From: Calendula officinalis
Lineage: Eukaryota > Streptophyta > Magnoliopsida > Asterales > Asteraceae
Length of the DNA stretch: 64,000 nt
Assembly: GCA_963853835.1 (NCBI GenBank)
Contig: OY970820.1
Span: 83,076,909-83,140,908, forward strand
Direction: 5' to 3'
Shown here one piece after another: positions 34,619 through 46,735 of this stretch; the first letter of the stretch is position 1, and every line of letters begins with the position of its first letter. The translations under genes and the position numbers were made by a program. Below the pieces are notes generated by a model. It was not told the origin of the DNA, ran no database searches, and was given only the letters and a program-made list of their open reading frames with translations.

Positions 34619-34930
34619 CTTCCCCCGTTTCAAAATAAGTGATACACTTTTCATTTTGGGGTGTTTCAAAATAAGTGATACACTTTAAAAAATCATCATA
34701 TTTGGTAAAAGATGTGGGGATCAGACCCACTAACTATCTATTTTAATAAAGTAAAAAGACACATGTACCCTTACTTTTACTTTTAAACATCATTAAATTC
34801 ACTTTAACTAATATATGTGGGACCCATCCTCAACTAACTATCAAATTTAATCTAATTAACCTTCATTATCATCTTTTACCTTAAAAACCGTGAACTATAA
34901 TTTGTATCACTTATTTTGAAACGAAGGAAG
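34619..34930. mobile_element. Stowaway-like MITE, 312 bp
   Basis: The left arm CTTCCCCCGTTTCAAAATAA and the inward-read right arm CTTCCTTCGTTTCAAAATAA are strong inverted repeats, flanked by TA (34617-34618 and 34931-34932). The same family in opposite orientation is at 42855-43301. Confidence 0.82.
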
Positions 34931-34932
34931 TA

Positions 34933-36261
34933 TAAACAATTAAAAGTTACAAAAATCAGGTTTGGTCACCCATGTCACCTCAGCGTTACATTAGTTTTTT
35001 CTCAACTGATCAAATACATGACAAACTCCGACCAAACTCACGTAACAGACGACCAGATCTTAAAATCAATTTTATTAATATATGTACTACTTATCAAGTA
35101 CAAAATACAAACAATCATTGCATGTTACTCATGACTTGCACCGGTCGTCCAGACGACCAAACCGGGCATGTGACGCGTCATGTAATCTTTGTGTAAGAGA
35201 GGGGACACGTCTTTGGCTCACGACCAAAGAGGGACGTTGGGGCACGAGTGCGCGGCCCCTCCTTATGCATAATCTATAGGGTGTGTATACATAGATTATT
35301 TAATATGCTAACATAAATCAATTGTTAGTCCAGTTTAATTAATAACAAGATTATCCTATATATCTGAATAAAGTAATAAGATAATTGTATGTTACAGATT
35401 AAGATTATTATTATTATTATTATTATTATTATTGTTATTATTGTTATTATTATTATTATATAAAGGTAAAGATGATTTTAATTAAAAAGTAATAAAGAGA
35501 TCAAAAAGTAAAAAAGGTCTAGTTATTCTTAATATAAAACCTGGTATTATCAAAACTCTAAATATAATATTGAGAATTTGTATTGATGTATACTCTTTGT
35601 GTCTATTAGATCATGCTACTTACAATAACATGACATTCATAATCTATTAATTCTCTTTTCTTATATCATCCTTTAATTCTTTAAAATTATCTTGATTAAA
35701 TGGGTCTCAAATAATATACACCAATATCATTTCTCTACAATATTATGTCGACAGACAAAAATAAATAAATAATGTTCCATAGTCAAGCCGACCATTGTAG
35801 TATTGGTTACCACTTCTTTTTTCTTTGTTTAATAACCAACAAATATAAGAATTATCAGGCATAGGGAATTTCAAAAATCTATTTCTATTTCTATTTCTAT
35901 ATCTATTTGCGATGCAACGGTTAAGCTAACAATAACATCGTTGGTGGCACACTCTGTTGTGTTCCCCGCCGGTTGCTGCCGCCCTTCCTCCGCCGTACGC
36001 CGTCTTTCACTCCGACCACCAAACAAATCAGCTACAACTACTCTCTTTATCGCCTTCATCCTATTTTATTGCCGAAAAAAAGGTAAAGTGCTTTCTTGAT
36101 CTTTTATCTATCAAGATTTTGACTACTGGGAAACCCAAAAATCTCATTCATGATACCAATAAACCCTGAATTATAATTTGATTATAATTATGATTATGAT
36201 TATACCCAATAAAATCTTGTTCAAGAAACCAATAAAGATTGGATTTTTTTTTTAGTTGCAG
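34933..36261. other. Upstream region of the CSC1-like gene
   Basis: No gene is seen before the 5' UTR. The region contains a (TTA)n microsatellite (35406-35460, with two G interruptions) and a short CTATTT repeat (35877-35905). A GC-richer stretch at 35940-36060 looks like transcribed leader, and a 5'-UTR intron is likely at 36083-36261 (AG|GTAAAG ... TTGCAG|G). Confidence 0.55.
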
Positions 36262-36287
36262 GTAGCATCTGCTGATCAAGAAACAAG

Positions 36288-39200
36288 ATGGCTACACTTT
36301 CAGATATAACCGTTTCTGCTGCCATCAACAGTTTATCTGCATTCCTATTTCTTGTTTTATTTGCGGTTTTTCGTCTTCAACCGATGAACGATCGAGTTTA
36401 TTTCCCAAAATGGTATCTCAAAGGCATACGTGAAAATCCAACTACTTCAGGACCACTTGTAAAGCAATTTGTCAATTTAGATTTTAGAATGTATTTAAGA
36501 TTCTTGAATTGGATCCCTGCTGCTTTAAAAATGCCCGAACCCGAACTTATAGAGCATGCTGGTCTTGATTCTGCTGTATATATTCGAATCTATCTTCTCG
36601 GGTCAGTACCCGTTTTCACTTTTCTTGACCCGTTTAGCTAAACGAATTGTTTTTATTTATTTATTTATTTATTAATGTTGATTGTTTTATGCAGGTTGAA
36701 AATATTTGTTCCGATATGTTTCCTTGCTTTTAGTGTGTTGTTACCTGTTAATTATACTGGCAGAAATTTCAAGATTATGAGTCTTAGTGTGAAAGATATA
36801 ACCTTTGGTGAAATAGACAAGTTTTCAATATCTAATATCCCGCCTGCATCAAAAAGGTCTAAACTTTTTCAATACTCATTTTTTTTTTATCAATTTGAAA
36901 CTTTATTATATTAATTTTATATTATTTGTCAGGTTATTTGCACATATAGTAATGGCGTATGTGTTCACATTTTGGACATGTTACTGTCTTTATAAGGAAT
37001 TTAGACATGTAACCGATATGAGGTTACGTTTTCTTGCTTCTCAAAGTCGTCGACCCGATCAATTTACTGTAAGTTTCGTGCTAATATATGCTTTTTTTAA
37101 TAAAATATAAAAAAGACTAGTTTCTATTTTTATTTATTTATTTATTTATATTATCTGTGTAGGTTCTTGTGAGAAATGTTCCCCCAGATACTGACGAATC
37201 TATTAGTGAACATGTTGAACATTTCTTTCGTGTTAATCACCCTGATCAATATCTTGTACATAAGGTTGGGATTTTTTTTATTATTTTATTTTTTATTCGG
37301 ACTAATTGACATAAGCAAGTTTGGTCGGACGTTACTTTCGACGATGTTGACTTTTTTCTTAAATTGTAGGTGGTGTACAATGCTAATAAGCTTGCAAAAA
37401 TGGTGGATCAGAAGAAAATTTTTAAAAATCGGCTTATGTATTACACCAATAAATTTGAGAGAAACCCCACTAAAAGGCCAACCACGAAGGTTTGACCCGT
37501 TTGACCCATTTTTAGTTTGTTATAAAATTTTATGTTTATAATTTACTTTTATTTGTATAGTCAGGTTTTTGGGGTCTTTGGGGAAAGAAAATCGATGCAA
37601 TAGATTATTATACTGAAGAAATCGAGAAGTTGGGCAAAGAAGTAAGTGTGCATCATCAAATGTTATATCCATCTTGCCACCTTTATTATTACCAAAAACA
37701 TATTAACCGAAATAAATTATAGGAATTTTGGTTAATAAAAAATTGCTCAAACGGGTATTTGGCTTATATATGATCTAATGGGTCAAACATGTTCAAAAAT
37801 CGCCAAAAGTGCATTCAAATGCATACAACTTTTGGAATCACTTTACCTGAAAAATTAGATTATTATTTTAATAGTATAATTTAATCATATTAAATACGTT
37901 AGATAGTTCTAAATGACAGAAAAAAGGACAACAAAGTGTTGGCGGGTCAATCAAACCCGATTTGACAATGTTGAATCGCATAAACAAATTATCCTTTTTC
38001 ACATGAACCCGATTTTGCCACATCTAACGTTTTTTACAAATTAGGGTATATAGTGTTTTAATGGGTCAAACATGTCAAAAATCATCTGAAATGTATTCGA
38101 ATGCTTAGCTTTCATAATAGCTTTATTTGGAAAAAATATAATTATTTTATTTAAATTATGTAAATCAGATATTTCTAAAGTTCAGAAAAGGAAAATTGCT
38201 GGCGGGTCAATCAAACCCGATCCAACTGAACCGCATAAACAAACTACCCGTTTTCACCTCGACCCGTTACCCTACCCGCACATATTACCTCATGAATCTA
38301 ACCATTTCCACATCAAATAATTTTTTCAAAATAGGAAATTGTAGAACGAGAAAGGGTGATTGATGACCCGAAAGCAGTGGTCCCGGCTGCATTTGTGTCA
38401 TTCAGGTCACGATGGGGTGCAGCTATTTGTGCCCAAACCCAGCAAACCAGCAACCCGACCAATTGGCTCACAAATTGGGCCCCCGAACCACGAGATGTGT
38501 ACTGGAACAACTTAGCCATACCTTTCTTGGAACTAAATTTCAGAAAATTAATCATGGCTGCTGCATTTTTCGGTCTTACTTTCTTCTACATTTTCCCAAT
38601 TGCAATTGTTCAAACTTTGGCCAACATCGAATCGCTTGAAAAAGTTCTTCCTTTTTTGAAACCCCTTATCAATAGGTAAGTAAATCCTCAACGGGTCGAA
38701 ATCTTTTTCATCAAAATTGAATCTTTTTTGTGAATCTTGAATTTTTTTACCTCATCTTGCAGGGGATCTGTAAAATCTTTTATCCAAGGGTTTCTTCCGG
38801 GGATCTTTTTGAAGATTTTTCTTCTAATCCTTCCAATGATTTTAATGGAAATGTCTAAAATTGAGGGATATATTGCGTTTTCTGCTTTAGAAGCAAGATC
38901 GGCTGCAAAATATCATCTTTTTTTGCTTGTGAATGTGTTTCTTGGAAGTATTGTTGCAGGAACTGCTTTAGAGCAACTTAAAGGGTTCTTGAATCAGTCA
39001 CCAAGAGAGTATGTGGCATTTACTGTTCTCAGTTTATCAATGGTAAAACAGGCGGGTTGGGTAACTGGTCAAAACAAATATTTCTAGACGGATCGGATCG
39101 GGTCAGTTTGGTTGACTCACCATAACTTCTTTGAACTATACAAAAATGATTATTTTTCGACCCGTTTAACATATGTAGGAATGCAATCATGACCCAAATA

Positions 39201-40489
39201 GCTAAACGGGCTCAAAATTGCCACCATTAATATGTTGTTATCAACCCGATTTTGACATTGTTTGACTTTGACTACTCGATGCAGGATTCCAAGAACCATT
39301 GGTGTATCAGTCCCAATGAAAGCAACGTTTTTTATTACATATATTATGGTTGATGGTTGGGCTGGTATTGCTGTAGAAATATTCAGAATTGTTCCGTTAA
39401 TTATGTATCATTTGAAGAACCTTTTTTTGGTGAAAACCGAAAAAGACAGAGAAGAGGCTATGGACCCGGGTTCACTGCTTTGGCCCATAACCGAGCCCCG
39501 TTTACAGTTGTACTTTCTGCTTGGACTTGTTTACTCTACTATCACTCCTATTCTTCTCCCATTTATACTCGTCTTCTTTGCTTTTGGATATCTTGTATTT
39601 CGTCATCAGGTAATGTGATTGATGGTGGCCCGTTTACTTATAAACATGTCATTTTGGGCTATGGTCTATCTCTAACGACTTAAATGGGCTGAACAGGTCA
39701 AACGGGTTTAAAGCTGCCAAAAAGGGAGCATAAAATCTTTTAAATAATTTATTCAAAAAGTTAGATTATTGTTGAAATAACTAGAATTAGACAACCCTTA
39801 AAAATCTTGGACAAAAAGTGACCTGAAACAAAACTTATCCGTGTTGATCTTCTACTTCTGTCTTGAGTTGAGGCTAACATTTTTTATTTTTTTTGTAATT
39901 TTTTTATGACGCCAGGTCATCAATGTGTACAGCCAGAAATACGAAAGTGCAGCATCTTTTTGGCCAGATGTTCATCGGCGAATTGTTATCGGTTTAATGA
40001 TTTCACATATCACATTGTTAGGATTGTTGAGTACAAAAGAGGCTGCAAATTCAACACCTTTCCTACTTGTACTCCCTATTGTAACCTTCTGTTTTCATAA
40101 ATTCTGCATGAATCGGTTCAAATCTGCATTCCGAAAATTCCCGTTACAGGTTAGAAATATTCAGTAATACTTAGGGGTGTTCATCTGGTAGATTATTGTG
40201 AAAAGACAAAACTACCCTTTATGTTTAACATTACTAATCTTGATCACAGGATGCGATGATCAAGGATACACTAGAACGGGCAACAGAACCGCAACTGGAT
40301 TTAAAAGCGTATTTAAAAGATGCTTATATACATCCAGTTTTCAGAGGGGGTGAAGTTGAATTAATGGAAACTGATGAAGAAGATGAGGAATTTCATATAG
40401 TTGCTACAAAACGGGCTTCACGTAGAAGCAGTCAAGCTACAACTCGAGAAGGTAGTCCTGATAGTAGGACCGGTATTTTCGCGGTTTAA
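36288..40489 (+). CDS. OSCA1-like: CSC1-like (OSCA1-clade) osmosensitive calcium-permeable channel
   Basis: Eleven coding exons with GT-AG introns and consistent phases: 36288-36601, 36695-36856, 36933-37068, 37163-37264, 37370-37489, 37561-37641, 38335-38675, 38763-39008, 39285-39609, 39916-40149, 40250-40489 (2301 nt, 766 aa, normal for the family). Domains: RSN1_TM-type N-terminal membrane part (MATLSDITVSAAINSLSAFLF..., PVNYTG), PHM7_cyt cytosolic RNA-recognition-like domain (TVLVRNVPPDTDESISEHVEHFF to CAQTQQTSNPTNW, EPRDVYW), and the RSN1_7TM/DUF221 channel core (PMKATFFITYIMVDGWAG, VKTEKDREEAMDPG, YFLLGLVYS). Known OSCA1 proteins are plasma-membrane cation channels opened by hyperosmotic or mechanical stress. 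Multiple hydrophobic segments fit an 11-TM topology. No lesions are seen. ATG context is good and a 5'-UTR intron precedes it. It reads as a functional gene amid transposons. Confidence 0.95.
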
Positions 40490-42854
40490 AAAACCAAACA
40501 ATTGTTTATCTCATAAATAAGTAGACTCTTCAGTGGTAAATTAAAGTCAAGATCTTGTTGTCTAAGCATTGAAATAATTATGTTCTGAATTAAAATCATG
40601 TGTAATCCTTAAATATGTACCGGACTAGGGTTTCTAAAGAGTGAGCTTTTGCCCACTAATTTAAGCTCGAATTAAACTCGTGTTTGTTCAAGTTGAACAT
40701 TATCGAGTTCTCAAATGTCAAACTTGATTAGTTGAGAATTTTGTTTATATTCAAGCTCTAGAATCGACCTTAAATATTCGGTTTACTCAAACCGAGCTCG
40801 TGTTTGTATCATTTGTAGGAGCTAATACCAATTTCATTAATAAAAATACAATTACAATAAGGGAAATTGACGAATACGATTACAAAAGATTGAAACAAAA
40901 TAAATAGAACATAAAGTAACCAGGTTCTGGTTGAGTATCGTGAAATTCACGATCCCCTTAAAATAAATTCATTGTCTATTTTTCAGGGTAAAACAACCGA
41001 TTAGTTTTACACTACCGGATATAATTCAAGCCCGAATACTAACCGAGATTGAGAGTGTTTCTAACAAGAGAGAAAATAAGTGATCTTTTAAGTAGGTGTA
41101 TGAGTGTGTTGAGGTGTGTCCAGGGCGCCGGTCCAATGAATTTCGACACCCTGGGCAAAGTGGGAAAAAAATGCCCTCACTTGTAAAACTTGACGACACA
41201 TAAAAAAACAATATAACATAAAATATGTAACTCTTAAAAGCAATACATATTTTATAAAAGAATAACAATTAAAAATATGAAAATTTATCGAAACAGAAAT
41301 AAACAAGACATAGACTCTGAGCTGGTAAATAAGAGGGATGGGGGATTTAAGCTGGTTATCCAGGAAAGGAGTGATGACCAGAATCTTGAGCGCGCACACA
41401 TCCTTTTCCTTTAAGTTTAACATGAGTTTATGTTAGTAAAATTACGTTGTGTCAAATATATTATTTCATGTTTAGGAGGTTTTATGCATAAAAATACACG
41501 TCAGAAGATTTTCGACCCGTTTTCCTCTTTTGCAATTCCTTTTTCACGGGAAGAAATGTCTGTGTTTGAGAGAAGCTGAGCAAAAGCATGACAACTTGTT
41601 ATGTTGATGCTATTGTACATGAAAAAGAAAAACAAAGAAACATTATATGATGTGATATGAATGTGTAACAAGATAAAAAGTATAAAGAACTTTACCAAGT
41701 GTCTAGACGATAAGACCTTCTTTCAAACTGAAGAAGCCATTATACTCTGAAAGTGAATGATCGAACAAACAAGATTACAACAAAATGAGAGAGTATATAA
41801 TGCAGAATATAACAATGAAATGGAATTGAAATTCTATGCTTTCAAGTTTCAACAAATTGTAAAAACCAACTCATCCCATATATATTTTTAGATCTATATC
41901 CATAAACTATTATCAATGTCTGAAACCTAAGTTCTATATGTGGACCAAAATATATTGGTTTAATCAAGACAACATTTTAAAATTTCAGCATCGCAAATCA
42001 ATGAAGCTCAAAACGAATGTTTATAAACCAATTGGTTAATTAATCAGAAAAATAATAAGAAAATGGTGAAACATACGATTTAACGATTTTGTAGTAATCT
42101 CGAATGAGAATACTATAATCGTGCACTAATCGGCACCCACACAAGTTCAGCATAAATACATTATACATAGCAAAGAGGGAAAAATCAAACATCGAAAGAA
42201 CATATACATCATTATATGCGTAAAAAGAACGATAGGGCATAAGAAATACCCTAGCCTCCATTGTTGTCAGTTTGCTTTTTCTTTTGCCTTCTTGGGGGTT
42301 TCCACTGCCAGTTTGCCATCTGCCCTTTTCGCCTGCTGCATTCAGCCTTCTTGCGATGCTTCCTTAATCGGCCGATATTAACTTAGCAGATCAAACGAAA
42401 TTGAGAAAAGGGCTACGGGCGGCGCCGCCCTGGGCCAAGCCCAGCTTGCTCAGCCCTAGGGCGGTGTGTCTACAAATGAGATTTAAGGTCTCTATTTATA
42501 TCGTAGAAAATATTAAATGCATTTAATAAGAATTCAAAACAGAAAAACTGCATTTAACACCAAAATTCGCCTCTGGTCGGTGCGAGAACTCGATATAGGA
42601 AGTCACCATAATTGTCGTGGTTTAAAAAACCGTAAATTTGAACTACTGTTTAAAAAACTGTAACTATTGTTATTTATGAAAATACATAAAGAAATGGACA
42701 AAAGATTGATCATGGATGGAGTCAATAATTCAAAAGTTATATCATTGATAGTTCTTACTTCTTAGCATCTTTAAGAGGTAATTACAGGCATAAAATATTT
42801 ATATTTTTATTAATAATATTTAATTTTTGAAATATAGAACTATGGATTATTATA
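40490..42854. other. Intergenic, nothing recognised
   Basis: 3' flank of the CSC1-like gene, then AT-rich DNA. Minus-strand open frames (41026-41423, 41501-41698, 42040-42261) lack family features. A GC-rich patch with GGGCGGCGCCGCCC lies near 42420. Confidence 0.4.
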
Positions 42855-43301
42855 CTTCCGATTCAAAATAAGTGACATATTTTGGGTTTCGCGGTTTTTG
42901 AGACAAAAGATTATAATGATGATTAAATTAGATTAATTGAAACCAAAGGGCCAATGACCTAGCGGTAAGGTGTTTGCCCTCCAACCTAATGGTTGAGGGT
43001 TCGAGTCTCATAGTGGACATATGTAGTTATTTAGGAGTAATTAGATTTGCCGTTCAAAAAAAAAATAGATTAATTGAATGGTTAGTGGCGAATGGGTCTC
43101 ACACCTTTTGAATAAAGTTGGGTTAATGATGTTTAAAAGTAAAAAGTAAGGGTATATGAGTCATTTCACTTTGTTAAAGTAGATAGTTAGTTGGTGTAGG
43201 TCCTATTATTTTTTGTAAAATAAGATAATTTTTCAAAATATGTTACTTATTTGAATGACCTAAAAAGGAAAAATGTCTCGCTTATTTTAAATCGGAGGAA
43301 G
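42855..43301. mobile_element. Stowaway-like MITE interrupted by a SINE
   Basis: The left arm CTTCCGATTCAAAATAAG and the inward-read right arm CTTCCTCCGATTTAAAATAA, with TA on both sides (42853-42854 and 43302-43303). Without the SINE and its target duplication the element is about 310 bp, matching the 312-bp relative at 34619-34930, to which it is inverted. Confidence 0.8.
42942..43065 (+). mobile_element. tRNA-derived SINE
   Basis: A 124-bp element with an A-box-like CTAGCGGTAAGG, a B box GGTTCGAGTCTC, the tail motif TTTGCCGTTC and an A-run. It is flanked by the perfect 13-bp repeat TAGATTAATTGAA (42929-42941 and 43066-43078), so it retroposed into the surrounding MITE. Not a functional tRNA gene: no cloverleaf acceptor stem. 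Confidence 0.88.
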
Positions 43302-45022
43302 TACAAATTTTTAATGAATGTTTTGTCATCTATCATTTTCCATAATTCAACATGATTATATAAAAAGTCTAACGATTAGAAATTTAGTTCAAAACCGTGG
43401 AAGCTTCGATTCGGGTTAACATGCCCGATCCATAAACCCCAATAAAACCCCAAGTTCCTCTGTTGTCTCCGTCGTCTACGTGATCCGGCCATGACTTTTG
43501 TTGCATTTAGACTCCCTAATTCGAGGCGTTTGATTACATTTTCCCCTCAATTTTACTCATTTGTTCGAGGATCCGTCGTATCGCCATCTATATTATTTCG
43601 TTCACTGAATCGGTTACAGGAAATGACAACGCTACAGCTTCGAATCGATGCTGGAGATCCATGCTACTTTCACGAGAACGTGAGTTGTACACTTTTACGA
43701 ATTGAATTGAGCTACTCGTTAATTGAACTGGTACGTGATTTACATTGTAATCTTCGGTTCCTTTTACGTTAATCTGTCTCAGATTACATTATACGTTTAC
43801 CTAATAAATCCTTAATTTCTACTTCAGTGTATTAAAGTAATTAATTTAAAATTTTAAAAACAAAAACAGCTTATATCTCTTCGAGCTTCTTGATCTTGAG
43901 TTCGATGTTACCAAATGATCATGCTTGTGAAACAGTGACATCTCAGTTAATAGTTAATATTTAAAATTTTAACAACAAATTGAGTTAATTGGTGTTATTT
44001 ATTCCGGCGCAGAAAACCTCATGTTAATGTTGGAACAATTGGACATGTTGATCATGGAAAACAACACTGACAGCTGCAATCACAAAGGTGCTGTCAGATG
44101 AAGGGAAGGCTAAAGCTATTGCCTTTGATGAAATTGATAAGGCTCCTGAAGAGAAAAAAAGAGGAATCACCATTGCAACGGTTAAATACTGTTTTTGTTA
44201 TTCATCATATGTATCGTTGGATTAAAAACTTGATCTTATTTCTTTTGGTCTTGTTATGCAAGCCCATGTGGAGTATGAAACAGCCCAAAGGCATTATGCT
44301 CATGTCGATTATGTCAAAGTTAGATTCTGTTTTTTTTCAAATAATCCAAACGATAATATTGTGAAACAAGTTCACTCATAATTCATGAATTTGATTAATT
44401 TACAGAACATGATCAGTGGAGCTTCTCAAATGGATGGAGGAATCCTTGTTGTTTCTGCTCCTGATGGACCTATGCGACAAACAAAAGAACATATCCTGCT
44501 TGCACGCCAGGTGTTTATCATTTTCATAGTCATGTGATTGACTAAGTCAACTCTGCAAAAGATATTAAAAAATTGTTTTTTGTAATCTTTAGGTTGGTGT
44601 GCCTTCACTTGTTTGTTTTCTGAATAAAGTCGATGCTGTTGATGATCCTGAGTTACTAGAACTTGTAGAACTCGAGCTTCGAGGTAAGCTTGTTAGAGCT
44701 CCTTAGCTTCTACAAGTTTCCAGGAGATGAAATACCAATTGTACGAGGTTCTGCTTTGTCAGCTTTACAAGGAAATAAAGATGAAATTGGGGAAAAAGCC
44801 ATTCTTAAGTTAATGGAAGCTGTTGATGGTTACATTCCTACCCCTGAACGCCAGAAGGACCTTTTTTAATGCCAATCGAAGATGTCTTCTCAATTGCGGT
44901 ATTTAGAACACTAAAAACTAGATTTTTTTCCCTAAATTCATTCAATTTTTTTGTATTTAATGATTATTTTTGTGAATTATGGGACCGTCGCAACTGGTCG
45001 TGTTGAACAAGGGATAATTAAA

Positions 45023-45154
45023 GGGAGTTCATTTCTACACCACAACTTTTAATGTCCACACCACAAGTTATAAGTTTTACAACTAACTGTACAACTGCTT
45101 AATGCAACACTTGTGGTATATGCATCAAAAGTTGTGGTGTATAATTAACTACCT
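45023..45154. mobile_element. Mutator-like MITE in an EF-Tu exon
   Basis: 132 bp flanked by the perfect 9-bp repeat ATAATTAAA (45014-45022 and 45155-45163). Arms share TACACCACAACTTTT in inverted orientation. It splits the codons between GIIK and VGEEVEILG of EF-Tu. Confidence 0.88.
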
Positions 45155-45533
45155 ATAATTAAAGTTGGGGAGGAAGTTGAGATCTTGGGGTTGGGCCAGG
45201 TGGCCTGTAACATTTTTATCTACTTTTTATTTTTTTATTTTATTTAATATATTTACGTTGCTTTTGAGCGTTTGTTTCTAAAATTTAAAATTTTCTGCTG
45301 CAGGCCAAAAAAACTACTGTTACCGGTGTAGAAATGTTCAAGAAAAGTTTAGATCATGGAGAAGTATGCGACTGCGATTATTTATTTTTACAAACTTTGA
45401 ATAACATTTCATCTTCTTTTTCTTTTTTTAATTATTGATTATCTATTTATTTTTTAATACTGATTTGCATCTTTTTTTATTCTTGTTTTTTGTTAGGCTG
45501 GTGATAATGTAGGTCTTCTTTTACGTGGTATAA

Positions 45534-46302
45534 GGTGCTGTTTGTTTTTAAAGAGGTAGAAGGTCTGCAGTCTGCGGACCACATCTGCAGAGAAGATTTG
45601 GACCAAACGTCTGCAGTCTATAAGAAGAAGACTGTTTGTTTTTTAATGTCCGCAGATTGAGCAATATTTGTGTGGGTGGTGCGGGTTGTGGTGACAGTGG
45701 GTGGTGGTGGCAGTACATGGTGGTGGATGGTGGCGGTAGATGGTGGTGAGTGGCGGTGGCGGTGGGTGGTTGTGGCGGTGTGTGGTCGTGGTGGCGGGTG
45801 GTCGTGGTGGCGGTGGTGGTGGGTGGTCGTGGCGGTGGGTGGTTGTGGCGGTATGTGGTGGTGGTGGGTGGTGGCGGTAGATGGTGGTGGGTTATGGCGG
45901 TAGATGGTGGTGGGTGGCGGTGGGTGGTTGTGGCGGTATGTGATGGCGGTGGGTGGTGGCGATAGATGGTGGCGGTAGATGCTGGCGGTAAGTGGTTGTG
46001 GCGGTATGTGGTTGGTGGTAGTGGCGGTGTGTGGATGCGGTAATTGGTGGTGGCGGTAGGTGGTTGGTGGTGGTGGGTGGCGGTGTTGGTATATGGTGGT
46101 GGTAGATAAACTTTTTTTTAGGTGTAGGTGAAATGTCTTCCAAGATTGGAAGACTATGGTCCAAGTCTTCTCCAAACGGACCTGAAAAAGACTTTTTCCC
46201 ATCTTCTGACTTCCAAAAAACAAACAGTCTTTTTCCAAAATGTCTTCCCGTCTGCAGACATAAGACCTCAAAAAGACTTTCTGTCAAAAAACAAACGCCA
46301 TC
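45534..46302. mobile_element. Harbinger-like MITE with GGT tract in an EF-Tu exon
   Basis: 769 bp with ends GGTGCTGTTTGTTTTT and, read inward from the right, GATGGCGTTTGTTTTTT, flanked by TAA (45531-45533 and 46303-46305). Excising it rejoins the EF-Tu codons for LLLRGI and RTDIQRGQ. The core (45664-46110) is a GGT/GGC/GTG tract like those at 30183-30690 and 31115-31620. Flanking arms carry repeated GTCTGCAG-type motifs. No transposase; the open frames are repeat translation. Confidence 0.85.
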
Positions 46303-46735
46303 TAAGTCGTACCGATATACAAAGAGGACAGGTACTGAAATCAAATCACCCGAATTTACCCCCAAATTAATTGCTGATGTCATGATGTGGATTAAGCATT
46401 TAATCATAATTAGCATAATACTTAATCTTATACAGGTGATTGCAAAACCTGCTAGTGTAAAAACATATACAAAACTAGCTTCAAAGCTCGTCCGACTGGA
46501 CGGACATGCTTCAAGAGATATGTAGAAAAATAATAAAAATATTGATACTATTGCAATAACATAACAATTGTTAAATTACTAAATTAGATATGACGAAATA
46601 AAAATGAGACAATCAAGTTAATTTATTGTTATATACTCCTTAAGTTTAAAATTTCTCCTATTATCTTAACCCTTTTCATACACTTGCAAAAAGAATAGAG
46701 AATTAGCGAGCAGGTGCCTAAGTAATGTTATATAC

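Noticed and set aside
41026..42261. Minus-strand open frames downstream of the CSC1-like gene
   Set aside because: Short, AT-biased, with no homology-like motifs or splice structure.
42942..43065. Possible tRNA gene
   Set aside because: An A-tail and a perfect 13-bp target duplication show a SINE.
45618..46525. Open frames of 70-217 codons around the GGT tract in the EF-Tu pseudogene
   Set aside because: Repeat translation and Harbinger MITE arms; only short parts match EF-Tu codons.
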